The notes under the pieces: model-generated | Database searches by the model: none | The model's input: the letters and a program-made list of their open reading frames with translations, nothing else | Told to the model about the DNA's origin: nothing | Source: Pelosinus baikalensis | GTDB taxonomy: Bacteria; Bacillota; Negativicutes; DSM-13327 | Direction: 5' to 3' | DNA: 64,000 nucleotides | NCBI RefSeq assembly: GCF_020819555.1 | Contig: NZ_JAJHJB010000018.1 | Span: 43,340-107,339, forward strand | In this document: positions 1 through 7,421 of the stretch, in pieces | Position numbering within the stretch: the first letter of the stretch is position 1 | Layout: every line of letters starts with the position of its first letter | Translations under genes and position numbers: made by a program

Positions 1-1684
1 TATCCACTAAAATTGCCCGTCCATGGGGTGTTATGATAAGAGCCGCATCTCCCTGTCCTACATCAATAAAATGAACAGAAAGAGGAGCAGGATAAACACG
101 ATATACTAGAATGCAAAAAACAAGCATCAACACTATTAGAGCACTTCTTTGAGGCCATCTTTCCACCGTATCTTTTAAGGATAACATATTTTTCGGTTTA
201 TACCCATATACCCAGCTTACCAAAAAATAATATATTATACTACCAGCCAGTCCAATCGAAGGCACATACATCTTTGCAGCAGGCATGTCTGCCAGCCATT
301 CCGTCAATTGTAAAACCAAGCTAATCATTAAACTGCAAGTCACTAAGCATATTGCTCCAATAAAACCAACGATCATACTACTAAAGGCACCAAACAAGCC
401 CAATATGACAATCCCTTCAATAATAGGAACAATGAATAAGTTCGCTACAAAAGAGCTAAGAGAAAAACTATTAAAATGCCAAGCAATAAAAGGCAATACA
501 CCTACTTGGGCAGCTATGGTAACACCCAAAGGCCGAGCCAGGCAAAGTGGAATCGTACTTTCCAGCATTTTTACAGTTTTAGCATTTAAAAACACTAAGC
601 CTGCTGTTGCGGTAAAAGATAATTGAAAGCTTAAGTCATAAATTAATGCTGGTTGATAAATCAGCATCCCTAACACGGATAAACATAATGCAACTGCAGC
701 ATCTTTCTCCCGATTCAGACATACCGCACCTAACCCAATCAACCCCATTATAAGAGAACGTAACACTGGTGGTGTCAATCCACAAAACACGGCATATAAA
801 GTAATAAAAAGAGCTGCAAATAAGGGGATTAGTTGATCCGCAAAGGTAAAGCGCCTGAATATTCCTGTGCCTATTACGGTTATGACCCCTACTACCAAAG
901 CAATATGTGAGCCGGATACGGACAAGATATGTACAATTCCTGTTGTAGCAAAATCAGCCACCACATCCCGAGGAATTCCGCCATAACCACCAAACAGCAT
1001 TCCTACAAGAATCGCCTTATGGCTCGGTGGCATTACACGTTCAATATTACTGATTATCGCTATCCGCCATTTTTCCATAATTTCTTTCCAGAATGAGTGA
1101 TTCTCACTAACTAAGTGTATCGCATTACCCGAAACAGACATACGACCTCTAATACCCTGCAGATGTGCAGCAGCGACACTGTCATACTGTCCTGGATTAT
1201 TATATCCATGTAAAGCAATAACTTCAGCAGTTACTTTAATCTTGTCTCCCGCTTTAAAAACCCGCTCCTGATTTGCTTGTCTAGCATACAGATACAATTT
1301 TCCTGAAGCAGTTTCTTTTTTAGTATTTTTAGCTTGCGCTTCATTAATTGCTAGGATATAGCTAATTCTACTTTTCTCTTGTGCTAAATACGTCACATGA
1401 GGTATTTCTTCAATCGTAGCATATACAGTTATCGTTTCCCCCTCATATCGGCTGATATCGTTTATAGCAAAAGCATCTGCATTAATAAAGCGCAACATAC
1501 CGATTATAAAAAATAATACAGCCAGCAGCCAAGTCACTGACTGCTGTTTGTGAATTTTCCAAATCAAAATAACAGTAATAATAAAACTGCCAACATATAA
1601 AAAAGGTAACAACCACATAAAATAACTAGCGCACCAAATACCAGCTGTAAATGCTGCTGTAATCAAAATAATGATATTGGGCAT
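1..1684 (-). CDS. comEC: ComEC/Rec2 competence channel, N-terminal 561 residues (gene runs off the window)
   Basis: This is the inner-membrane channel protein that carries transforming single-stranded DNA into the cytoplasm. Translation of the minus strand gives several hydrophobic N-terminal segments, an OB-like extracellular region (about residues 50-180), then the multi-helix competence domain with the family stretch HILSVSGSHIALV near residue 250. The visible part ends just inside the metallo-beta-lactamase-like domain, at FIDVGQGDAALI near residue 540. The start is ATG at 1684 with GAAGGGG about ten bases upstream. The C-terminus lies outside the window. The partner gene comEA is on the same strand but about 5 kb upstream, whereas the two are usually adjacent. 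Confidence 0.93.
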   Translation of the reverse strand, partial: MPNIIILITAAFTAGIWCASYFMWLLPFLYVGSFIITVILIWKIHKQQSVTWLLAVLFFIIGMLRFINADAFAINDISRYEGETITVYATIEEIPHVTYLAQEKSRISYILAINEAQAKNTKKETASGKLYLYARQANQERVFKAGDKIKVTAEVIALHGYNNPGQYDSVAAAHLQGIRGRMSVSGNAIHLVSENHSFWKEIMEKWRIAIISNIERVMPPSHKAILVGMLFGGYGGIPRDVVADFATTGIVHILSVSGSHIALVVGVITVIGTGIFRRFTFADQLIPLFAALFITLYAVFCGLTPPVLRSLIMGLIGLGAVCLNREKDAAVALCLSVLGMLIYQPALIYDLSFQLSFTATAGLVFLNAKTVKMLESTIPLCLARPLGVTIAAQVGVLPFIAWHFNSFSLSSFVANLFIVPIIEGIVILGLFGAFSSMIVGFIGAICLVTCSLMISLVLQLTEWLADMPAAKMYVPSIGLAGSIIYYFLVSWVYGYKPKNMLSLKDTVERWPQRSALIVLMLVFCILVYRVYPAPLSVHFIDVGQGDAALIITPHGRAILVD

Positions 1685-1770
1685 ATGACAATTACCCCTT
1701 CAATGATTACTTTTACCTCTCAATGATCAAGACACCTTTATTCTTTATAAGCATATAGGTTTTCCACTAA

Positions 1771-1813
1771 AATACAAAAATCCTGCATGAATGTGCAGGA
1801 TTTTTGTATTGTT
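1771..1813. terminator. Bidirectional intrinsic terminator
   Basis: A perfect 17-bp inverted repeat (1771-1787 and 1794-1810, 6-base loop) with A-rich and T-rich flanks. It lies just downstream of the MalY/PatB gene and upstream of comEC, so it ends the former transcript. Confidence 0.85.
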
Positions 1814-1827
1814 TCTTTTGTCTAGTC

Positions 1828-3027
1828 TTATATTTTTTTGTAGTTCAACAATGCTTTTTCAATTCTTGTTAACGCTTCTAGCAAGACACTTCTTTGCGTG
1901 GCAATATTAATACGAGCAAACCCTTCACCTTGCGTTCCGAAATTTCTGCCTGCGTTTAATCCAACCTTCGCCGTGTGTACAAGAAACTTCTGCAATTCTT
2001 TATCATTTGTAAAATATGCACGGAAATCTAACCATACTAAATAAGTGCCTTCTGGTTTACTTACTTTCACTTCCGGCAACCTGGTTTGAATAAACTCAAC
2101 CAATATATCTGCATTTTTTTCAAGGTATATCAGCAATGCATCCAACCAGGCTTCGCCGTCTCTGTAAGCAGCTTCAGTACCAATTCCGCCAAAAACATTA
2201 TTGCGGCTGATATGCAACTTGGTAATCCAATTCTGAATCAACCCACGTCTGCGTTTACACGGAACAATTATAAAAGAGAAATTGAGCCCAGCCACATTGA
2301 AAGTCTTGCTAGCAGCCATAAAGGTAACACTTTGTTTACATACGGGTGTGCCTAATGAGGCAAAAATAGTATGCTTGTGACCTTGAAATACTAAATCATT
2401 GTGTATCTCATCTGCCAATACATCAACCTCATATTTTTGGCAAAGTTCATATACCTTTTCCAGCTCTTCTCTGCTCCACACACGACCAACAGGATTATGG
2501 GGACTGCATAATAAAAGCAATTTATTATTTGGATCAGCTAGTTTTTGCTCTAAGTCCTCAAAGTCGATTTCATAGCGTCCATTTTTTAAAAGAAGGGGAT
2601 TTTCAACTACCTTACGTTCATTATCTTTAATAGAAGCAAAAAATGGCGGGTACACAGGAGGTTGAATAATAATACCATCGCCTGGTTCTGAAAGTGCAAA
2701 AATTGACAGACTTATAGATGGAACAACACCAGGAGCAAGCAGGATCCACTCTTCTTCAATTTCCCAGCCATGACGTTTCTTCGCCCACTCGATTACGGAC
2801 TGATAAAGAGATTTCTCCTGAGTATTGTACGCATAGATTGGATGCTTAGCACGTTCTATGATCGCAGTGGACACTGCTTTGGGTGAAGAAAAATCCATAT
2901 CAGCGATCCAAAGAGGCAGTACATCATTACTGCCAAATACATTCTCCAAAGCATCCCATTTGCGGCTGCCAGTCCCTTGGCGAGGTATTGTTTTATCAAA
3001 ATCAAATAGTATATTACGATTTGTCAT
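1828..3027 (-). CDS. MalY/PatB family PLP-dependent C-S beta-lyase (cystathionine beta-lyase-like)
   Basis: A fold-type I aminotransferase-like enzyme of 399 residues, the usual family length. The family cleaves carbon-sulfur bonds of cystathionine or cysteine conjugates, giving a thiol, pyruvate and ammonia. Visible landmarks are the N-terminal PLWIADMDF, the CSPHNPVGRVW segment, the PLP-phosphate and ring-contact region DEIHNDLVF, the Schiff-base lysine in AASKTFNVAGL (about residue 240), and a C-terminal substrate-carboxylate arginine in FARINIA. The next gene upstream on the same strand is an amino acid ABC ATPase, 65 bases away, which suggests use of imported sulfur amino acids. The exact substrate cannot be read from sequence. 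Confidence 0.9.
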   Translation of the reverse strand: MTNRNILFDFDKTIPRQGTGSRKWDALENVFGSNDVLPLWIADMDFSSPKAVSTAIIERAKHPIYAYNTQEKSLYQSVIEWAKKRHGWEIEEEWILLAPGVVPSISLSIFALSEPGDGIIIQPPVYPPFFASIKDNERKVVENPLLLKNGRYEIDFEDLEQKLADPNNKLLLLCSPHNPVGRVWSREELEKVYELCQKYEVDVLADEIHNDLVFQGHKHTIFASLGTPVCKQSVTFMAASKTFNVAGLNFSFIIVPCKRRRGLIQNWITKLHISRNNVFGGIGTEAAYRDGEAWLDALLIYLEKNADILVEFIQTRLPEVKVSKPEGTYLVWLDFRAYFTNDKELQKFLVHTAKVGLNAGRNFGTQGEGFARINIATQRSVLLEALTRIEKALLNYKKI

Positions 3028-3092
3028 GTTACCACATCCTCACTGAACATTCTGTTGTTCAATTATATATTTAAACAGTACAATTACTGTCT

Positions 3093-3845
3093 TTATATAG
3101 AATAATCCGAAGCAGGTAAAATTCGTTTTAAAAATTGCTTCGTTCGTTCTTCTTTTGGATGAAAAAGCACCTCTTCAGGAGTACCTTGTTCCACAACAAC
3201 TCCTCCATCCATAAACAATACCTTATTAGCAATATCCCTGGCAAAAGAAATTTCATGGGTTACAACAATCATAGTTAACCCTTCCTTTGCCACTTTTTTC
3301 ATAACAGCCAGTACTTCCCCAACCAATTCTGGATCTAAAGCAGAGGTCGGCTCATCAAAGAGAATGACTTCCGAATTTAAGGCAAGGGCTCTTGCTATGC
3401 CAACTCGCTGTTGCTGCCCTCCTGATAATTCACTGGGGTACGCATCATATTTAGCAGCCAATCCTACTTTGTCTAAAATCTTTCGGCTGATCTCTTCTGC
3501 TTCTATTTTAGGAATATTTCGGGCAGCGACCAGCCCTTCCATTACATTTTCCAGTGCAGTTTTATTTTTGAACAGATTATATAATTGAAAAACCATTGCA
3601 GTATTTCTTCTAAGCTGCAATATTTCTTTCTTAGTAACGGTTTTACAATCAACACGAGTCTCTCCAATTGTAATTTCTCCATCATCTGGATGCTCCAAAA
3701 AATTTAGGCACCGTAAAAAAGTTGTCTTGCCAGAGCCACTGGGACCTAATAGCACAACTACCTCACCTTTCTCTACGGTAAGGTCAATTCCATTTAATAC
3801 TTGCTGCTTTCCAAATGATTTGTGTACCCCTTTTACTTGTATCAT
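3093..3845 (-). CDS. Polar amino acid ABC transporter ATP-binding protein (GlnQ/TcyN type)
   Basis: The ATPase subunit of a polar amino acid uptake system: Walker A GPSGSGKTT (about residues 34-42), Q-loop in MVFQLYNLFK, signature LSGGQQQR, Walker B VILFDEPTSALDPE and switch histidine in VVTHE. The ATG at 3845 is preferred because AGGTGGAG sits just before it; an in-frame TTG 15 bases upstream lies inside that ribosome site. It is an orphan: no permease or binding protein is adjacent. Flanks are the C-S lyase downstream and the DUF1847 gene upstream, so a sulfur amino acid substrate (cystine-like) is possible but not shown. Confidence 0.9.
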   Translation of the reverse strand: MIQVKGVHKSFGKQQVLNGIDLTVEKGEVVVLLGPSGSGKTTFLRCLNFLEHPDDGEITIGETRVDCKTVTKKEILQLRRNTAMVFQLYNLFKNKTALENVMEGLVAARNIPKIEAEEISRKILDKVGLAAKYDAYPSELSGGQQQRVGIARALALNSEVILFDEPTSALDPELVGEVLAVMKKVAKEGLTMIVVTHEISFARDIANKVLFMDGGVVVEQGTPEEVLFHPKEERTKQFLKRILPASDYSI

Positions 3846-3897
3846 ACTACTCCACCTCAAAAGTCATTCACATTTTCTTGAACATACAAAAGCTGAA

Positions 3898-4572
3898 TTA
3901 TTCTTTTGCTTGCAGTAATCGTCTATAGTACGAGTGAGTCGTATATAAAGCCGCAACTGGGTTATGACCTGTGATCCGATCTTTGGTTACAAGAGTAGTA
4001 ACCAGTGCATCAGAGTATTTTATAAATAAAGAATCATGTCCTACACACAAACCAACCACGACATTTAAATCTGTCTTATGGTAATTTAAAATACGAGCTT
4101 GCAAGATAGGATTGCACATTGCTTCATGGCCGCCGGGTCTTATTTTATGCTCTTCTAATATGCCAATTTCTGTTTTGTCGACAGAGCCTACTTTGCAAAT
4201 GGCACTATAATAGTCAAAGCCTCTGGCTGTAAGAATATCTGCAAAGATTTTTGATTCCTCTATCAAACCAGCACAAGTTGCAATACCAATTTTTTTAGCA
4301 CCAATGCGGTTAGCAAATTCAATAATTTCCTCTACCCTTGTTAACTTGCCATAAAAAAGCCCCTCCACTTGGGCTGATGCTCTAGCAACCACTGCATCTT
4401 GTTCATCTCCTTGCAGATAATTTTTAATTTCTTCAATATCATCTGCAATAGAATGCCCATCATTATCTTTAGTGGTCAAACAGAACCCCGGGAATTTCTT
4501 GTCCTGGCTTCTACAATTGTAAATACTGCAATCTGTGCAACTTAAACTCTCTATATCTTTTTTTCTACTCAT
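3898..4572 (-). CDS. DUF1847 family cysteine-rich protein, function unknown
   Basis: A protein of 224 residues. The N-terminus carries clustered cysteines (CTDCSIYNCRS, then FPGFC), with further conserved cysteines in ATCAGL, GHEAMCNP and GLCVGHD, consistent with a metal or Fe-S binding protein. I recognise it as DUF1847, which has no established reaction. The start is ATG at 4572, with GGAGGAAG directly upstream; an upstream in-frame extension would run through a terminator hairpin and is rejected. The ATPase gene follows after about 50 bases. A leader terminator (4605-4670) ends about 35 bases before the start, suggesting attenuation control. Confidence 0.82.
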   Translation of the reverse strand: MSRKKDIESLSCTDCSIYNCRSQDKKFPGFCLTTKDNDGHSIADDIEEIKNYLQGDEQDAVVARASAQVEGLFYGKLTRVEEIIEFANRIGAKKIGIATCAGLIEESKIFADILTARGFDYYSAICKVGSVDKTEIGILEEHKIRPGGHEAMCNPILQARILNYHKTDLNVVVGLCVGHDSLFIKYSDALVTTLVTKDRITGHNPVAALYTTHSYYRRLLQAKE

Positions 4573-4604
4573 CTTTCTTCCTCCACTTTTACTTTTATCA
4601 CAAT

Positions 4605-4670
4605 AAAAAAACTGAAGATGCCTCAAAGAGCATCTCCAGTCTTCAGTGTGTCTGATCAACCAAGATAATA
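4605..4670 (-). promoter_or_regulatory. Leader hairpin plus terminator upstream of DUF1847 gene (family copy A)
   Basis: Read on the minus strand this is a small stem TCAG-ACACA-CTGA, directly continued by a terminator hairpin (ACTGAAG paired with CTTCAGT, inner GATGC/GCATC) and a run of seven T. It ends just before the DUF1847 ribosome site, so it would stop transcription into the gene unless antiterminated. The same layout recurs at 5551-5681 (twice) and 17860-17930, with a weaker relative at 15823-15890. The ligand or factor is unknown. Confidence 0.55.
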
Positions 4671-4819
4671 ATACATCTATAAAATTATCAACAACAACAA
4701 TAACTTTCTCATTTCATTATACGCTTATAAATGTTGTTGTCAACCATAGTATTAAAAAAATCATTACAAGAGTATACCTTCATTTTATAGTTACCGAAGC
4801 TAAAAAGACTTCTCAGATT

Positions 4820-5203
4820 TCATATGCCATCACCATACAGTCCTTCTAGCTCTTCAATACGCCTTTTTTCAGTCTTTTCAATTTGCCCCACTTGCCCATT
4901 ATTCACATGAATGACCAATTGTCCGTATCGTATGCTTTGTAAATCAGATAAAATTTTCATTTGCATAGGATGTTTTTTCTTTGCCTTTATTGAATAACTA
5001 CCCTCTCTACTTTTAGCCGAGATCATAAACTTTTCTATTTTATCTATTTTAACAACAAATCCATCTTGTATCATTAAAATTAAGTGACCATGTTGAACGT
5101 TTAATAAAAAATGCTCAATAATATCAAACACTTGAGAAGGCAATGGTTTAATCGCCCCTCTTAAATTTGCCACATTATTCTTCGCATCGGAACAGGACTG
5201 CAC
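4820..5203 (-). CDS. Tandem YezD (DUF2292) domain protein
   Basis: Two copies of the short YezD/DUF2292 motif occur in one chain: a divergent first copy around VFDIIEHFLLNVQHGHLIL and IQDGFVVKIDKIEKF, and a canonical second copy around ILSDLQSIRYGQLVI and NNGQVGQIEKTEKRR. Typical family members are single domains of about 60 residues. The start is uncertain. GTG at 5203 with AAGGAGGTC just upstream fits best; a longer in-frame form overlaps the upstream DUF2325 gene. The gene follows DUF2325 on the same strand with a short gap. YezD proteins have no proven function; links to sulfur or cofactor metabolism are from general gene-neighbourhood impressions only. Confidence 0.65.
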   Translation of the reverse strand: MQSCSDAKNNVANLRGAIKPLPSQVFDIIEHFLLNVQHGHLILMIQDGFVVKIDKIEKFMISAKSREGSYSIKAKKKHPMQMKILSDLQSIRYGQLVIHVNNGQVGQIEKTEKRRIEELEGLYGDGI

Positions 5204-5264
5204 TACAAAGACCTCCTTCTTAATAAAAAACATAGCTATCATAGTTCTTTTAAATTGAAATCGA

Positions 5265-5531
5265 CTAATTATCTTGTAATGAACTCCAAGAACGATTTGC
5301 GAACACGAGGGGAACCCCTTGAGATTTGGCCAGCTGCTTAATATTTTTCGCTGTAGTATGATTAATATAATCAATAAAAATAACAATCAAAGTTGTAGAT
5401 AAGGGAAACTTAAAGCGTTTTCGATCAGAAACATTTCTACCTGTAACATGATCAATTGCATGAATTCCTAATGTCTGCAATTTTTTTTCGATACTTCCTA
5501 AATGATCTGCGCCAACTAGCATAATTGACAT
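5265..5531 (-). CDS. DUF2325 domain protein
   Basis: A small protein of 88 residues that matches the DUF2325 pattern from end to end: N-terminal IMLVGADHLGSIEKKLQTLG, a central hydrophobic strand ending in IDYINHTTAKNIKQ, and the C-terminal LVFANRSWSSLQ. The fold resembles a minimal Rossmann-like unit and the family function is unknown. The start is ATG at 5531, preceded by GGGAAGTGAG. The upstream leader holds two tandem hairpin-terminator units (5551-5681), the second ending about 20 bases from the start codon, so expression is probably decided by attenuation. Confidence 0.85.
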   Translation of the reverse strand: MSIMLVGADHLGSIEKKLQTLGIHAIDHVTGRNVSDRKRFKFPLSTTLIVIFIDYINHTTAKNIKQLAKSQGVPLVFANRSWSSLQDN

Positions 5532-5550
5532 TTTCTCACTTCCCTAAAAT

Positions 5551-5681
5551 CAAAAAGACTGGTTCCTTCGCTTTTACGAAAGAAGCCAGCCTCTGGTTAT
5601 CCAGTCAGCTTAGTATATAAAAAAGGCTAAAAGAATCTCCGTTATAGAGACACCTTTAGCCTTCAGTTATCCTGATCAGCA
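5551..5681 (-). promoter_or_regulatory. Tandem leader hairpin-terminator units upstream of DUF2325-YezD (family copies B1, B2)
   Basis: Two successive units read on the minus strand. B1 (5681-5615) has stem TCAG-GATAA-CTGA followed by a terminator stem AGGCTAAA...TTTTAGCC and six T. B2 (5610-5551) has stem CTGG-ATAA-CCAG followed by a terminator GGCTGGCTTC...GGAACCAGTC and five T. The bases GCTGA precede both. In B2 the small-hairpin bases also occur in the terminator stem, which permits competing folds. Two terminators in series before one short gene resemble tandem riboswitch-like or factor-dependent control. Confidence 0.6.
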
Positions 5682-5842
5682 ATTATTATGTTTAAAAAAT
5701 CATAACACAAAAATTGAACTACGTCAACATCTTTTCAACCTATCCAGTATTTTTATAAATTGCAAGTTTAAATGTCGTCCATATTATGGAAATCCATATA
5801 ATGTTAGATATTAGACCTTCCCTCGACAACAAAAATGTTTGT

Positions 5843-6520
5843 TTATGCACTTACCTTACTAGCTACCTCGCTCGCAGACTGATATCCAAAGATTCTTCGT
5901 GGATAGTTATTTATCCATAGTTCGATTCTTTTAATTTGTGCTTGAGTAATTTTACCAATATCGGTACCTTTAGGAATAAATCGACGGATCATTTTATTAA
6001 TATTTTCATTAGTTCCGCGCTCCCATGAACTATAAGGATGTGCATAATATACTTTCACTCTGGACTCCTCAGGAACACGTATTGATTGCTCAATTTGCTT
6101 AAAGTTTAAAAACTCACTGCCGTTATCTACAGTTATTGTTTTAAATTTTGCTCTAAAGCGTTTCCCGTATTTTATTTCCAACTTATCCATTGCTGCTTTT
6201 ACTGATTCTTGCGTTTTTCCTGGCATTTTACAAATGATTTCTTCTCGACTACATCTCTCACTCAAAACCAATAAAACTGCACCCTTACCTTTGCGTGAGC
6301 CAACTACACAATCCATTTCCCAATGACCGTATTCTGCTCTGTGCTCTATCTCAATTGGTCTTTCTTCTATATTTGTGCCTTTTAAATTTTTATGTGCGAT
6401 TTTTACCCGTCTATATATGCCTTTTTTCTTATCTTTTTTTACAGGTAAATCCCGATTGCTTATGTTCGCAAAAATGTGTTTATTTTTCTTGTTTTCTACG
6501 GTATAATCTTTTTGACTCAT
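5843..6520 (-). mobile_element. IS30 family transposase with internal in-frame deletion
   Basis: The DDE catalytic region of an IS30 transposase is present: GHWEMDCVVGSRKGKGAVL (first Asp), ITVDNGSEF (second Asp) and YSSWERGTNENINKMIRRFIPKG (Glu). The protein is only 225 residues where the family has about 320-380. The ATG at 6520 follows a good ribosome site (CCGGAGG). The first residues (MSQKDYTVENKKNKH) look like a normal IS30 N-terminus, then the chain jumps directly to the pre-catalytic stretch (ANISNRDLPVKKDKKKG). The helix-turn-helix DNA-binding region is therefore missing, apparently by an in-frame deletion of about 100 codons. Terminal inverted repeats could not be placed with confidence. 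Probably inactive alone. Confidence 0.85.
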
Positions 6521-6721
6521 GGGTTTTTCCTCCGGTAATGTTTTTGCTTGGTCGCTTAACATTATATACCGGATTCCCATGAGCCTTTTATTTTTCTGCC
6601 TTACGGCATTTAATTTTACAACTTACCATAAAAATATAGTTGTGCTCTACTCAGCACCAGTTAGAATACTTTGGAAATATCGGCATTTTCCACAATATCG
6701 CCTATGGCGCCTTTAGTTTTA

Positions 6722-6764
6722 GAAAATCACAAACTGATCTAATTATCAATTTGTGATTTTTTCT
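6722..6764 (-). terminator. Terminator overlapping the end of comEA
   Basis: Inverted repeat AAAATCACAAA / TTTGTGATTTT with a 16-base loop spans the comEA stop codon and is followed on the minus strand by an AT-rich tract. Confidence 0.5.
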
Positions 6765-7336
6765 TTCATTTTTACAAATTTACTTGATCCGATCCCAGGA
6801 ACATTCTTTAGCTCATCAATACTGGTAAAACTGCCATTTGTTTGGCGATATTCAATGATTCGCTCTGCTAACGCAGGTCCCACACCTGGCAGTGTGTCTA
6901 GTTCGCTTTTATCAGCATGATTAATATTGACTTTATTACCTACTTTTGTCTTGGTGGTGCCAGTCGTTGCTGAATGTTCATTGGAAACCGGAAGCTTATC
7001 CACTACATGAATATGCATGCCGTCTTTGATACTCTGAGCTAAATTGGTTTTAGCTCTATCAGCCTCAGCTGTAAGACCGCCAGCCATCGCTACAATATCA
7101 AATACTCTAGCATTAGGAGACGCTTTAAATACACCTGGTTTATGAACAGCACCGCTTATATATACAAAGATCTCATCAGATTGTTCTGGCTGACGAAAGT
7201 CATTTTTAGCTGCAACGTCATCGGAAGATACCACTTCCGCCACCGTGTTCTTCTGCCAAAAACTATAGAAACTGCCTGCTACAATCAATATCGCCAGCAT
7301 CACAATAAATAATAACTTATTCCGCTGCTCAACCAT
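6746..7336 (-). CDS. comEA: ComEA helix-hairpin-helix DNA-binding competence protein
   Basis: A DNA receptor for transformation, anchored at the outer face of the cytoplasmic membrane. The 196 residues show a short cytoplasmic start, one membrane segment (about 8-26), a linker, an SLBB-type domain (IFVYISGAVHKPGVF through MHIHVVDK, about 56-110), a linker, and two helix-hairpin-helix motifs at the C-terminus (KVNINHADKSELDTLPGVGPALAERIIEYR and SIDELKNVPGIGSSKF taken as two stretches). The length is typical. The start is ATG at 7336 with GGGGGG just upstream. comEC, its usual neighbour, lies about 5 kb downstream past unrelated genes. Confidence 0.92.
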   Translation of the reverse strand: MVEQRNKLLFIVMLAILIVAGSFYSFWQKNTVAEVVSSDDVAAKNDFRQPEQSDEIFVYISGAVHKPGVFKASPNARVFDIVAMAGGLTAEADRAKTNLAQSIKDGMHIHVVDKLPVSNEHSATTGTTKTKVGNKVNINHADKSELDTLPGVGPALAERIIEYRQTNGSFTSIDELKNVPGIGSSKFVKMKEKITN

Positions 7337-7421
7337 CGATATCCCCCCCTATTGTAACTTGCTTATTCCTTCGACAAAAACATAGTTTTTCCTTTACAAT
7401 AGGGATTATTTTCTTATATGA

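Noticed and set aside
285..626. 113-codon plus-strand ORF inside comEC
   Set aside because: It is the antisense of a clearly conserved comEC coding region and has no ribosome site.
4606..5690. Match of the leader hairpins to Moco, TPP, fluoride, SAM or glycine riboswitches
   Set aside because: None of the conserved cores of these classes could be recognised; the units are also much shorter.
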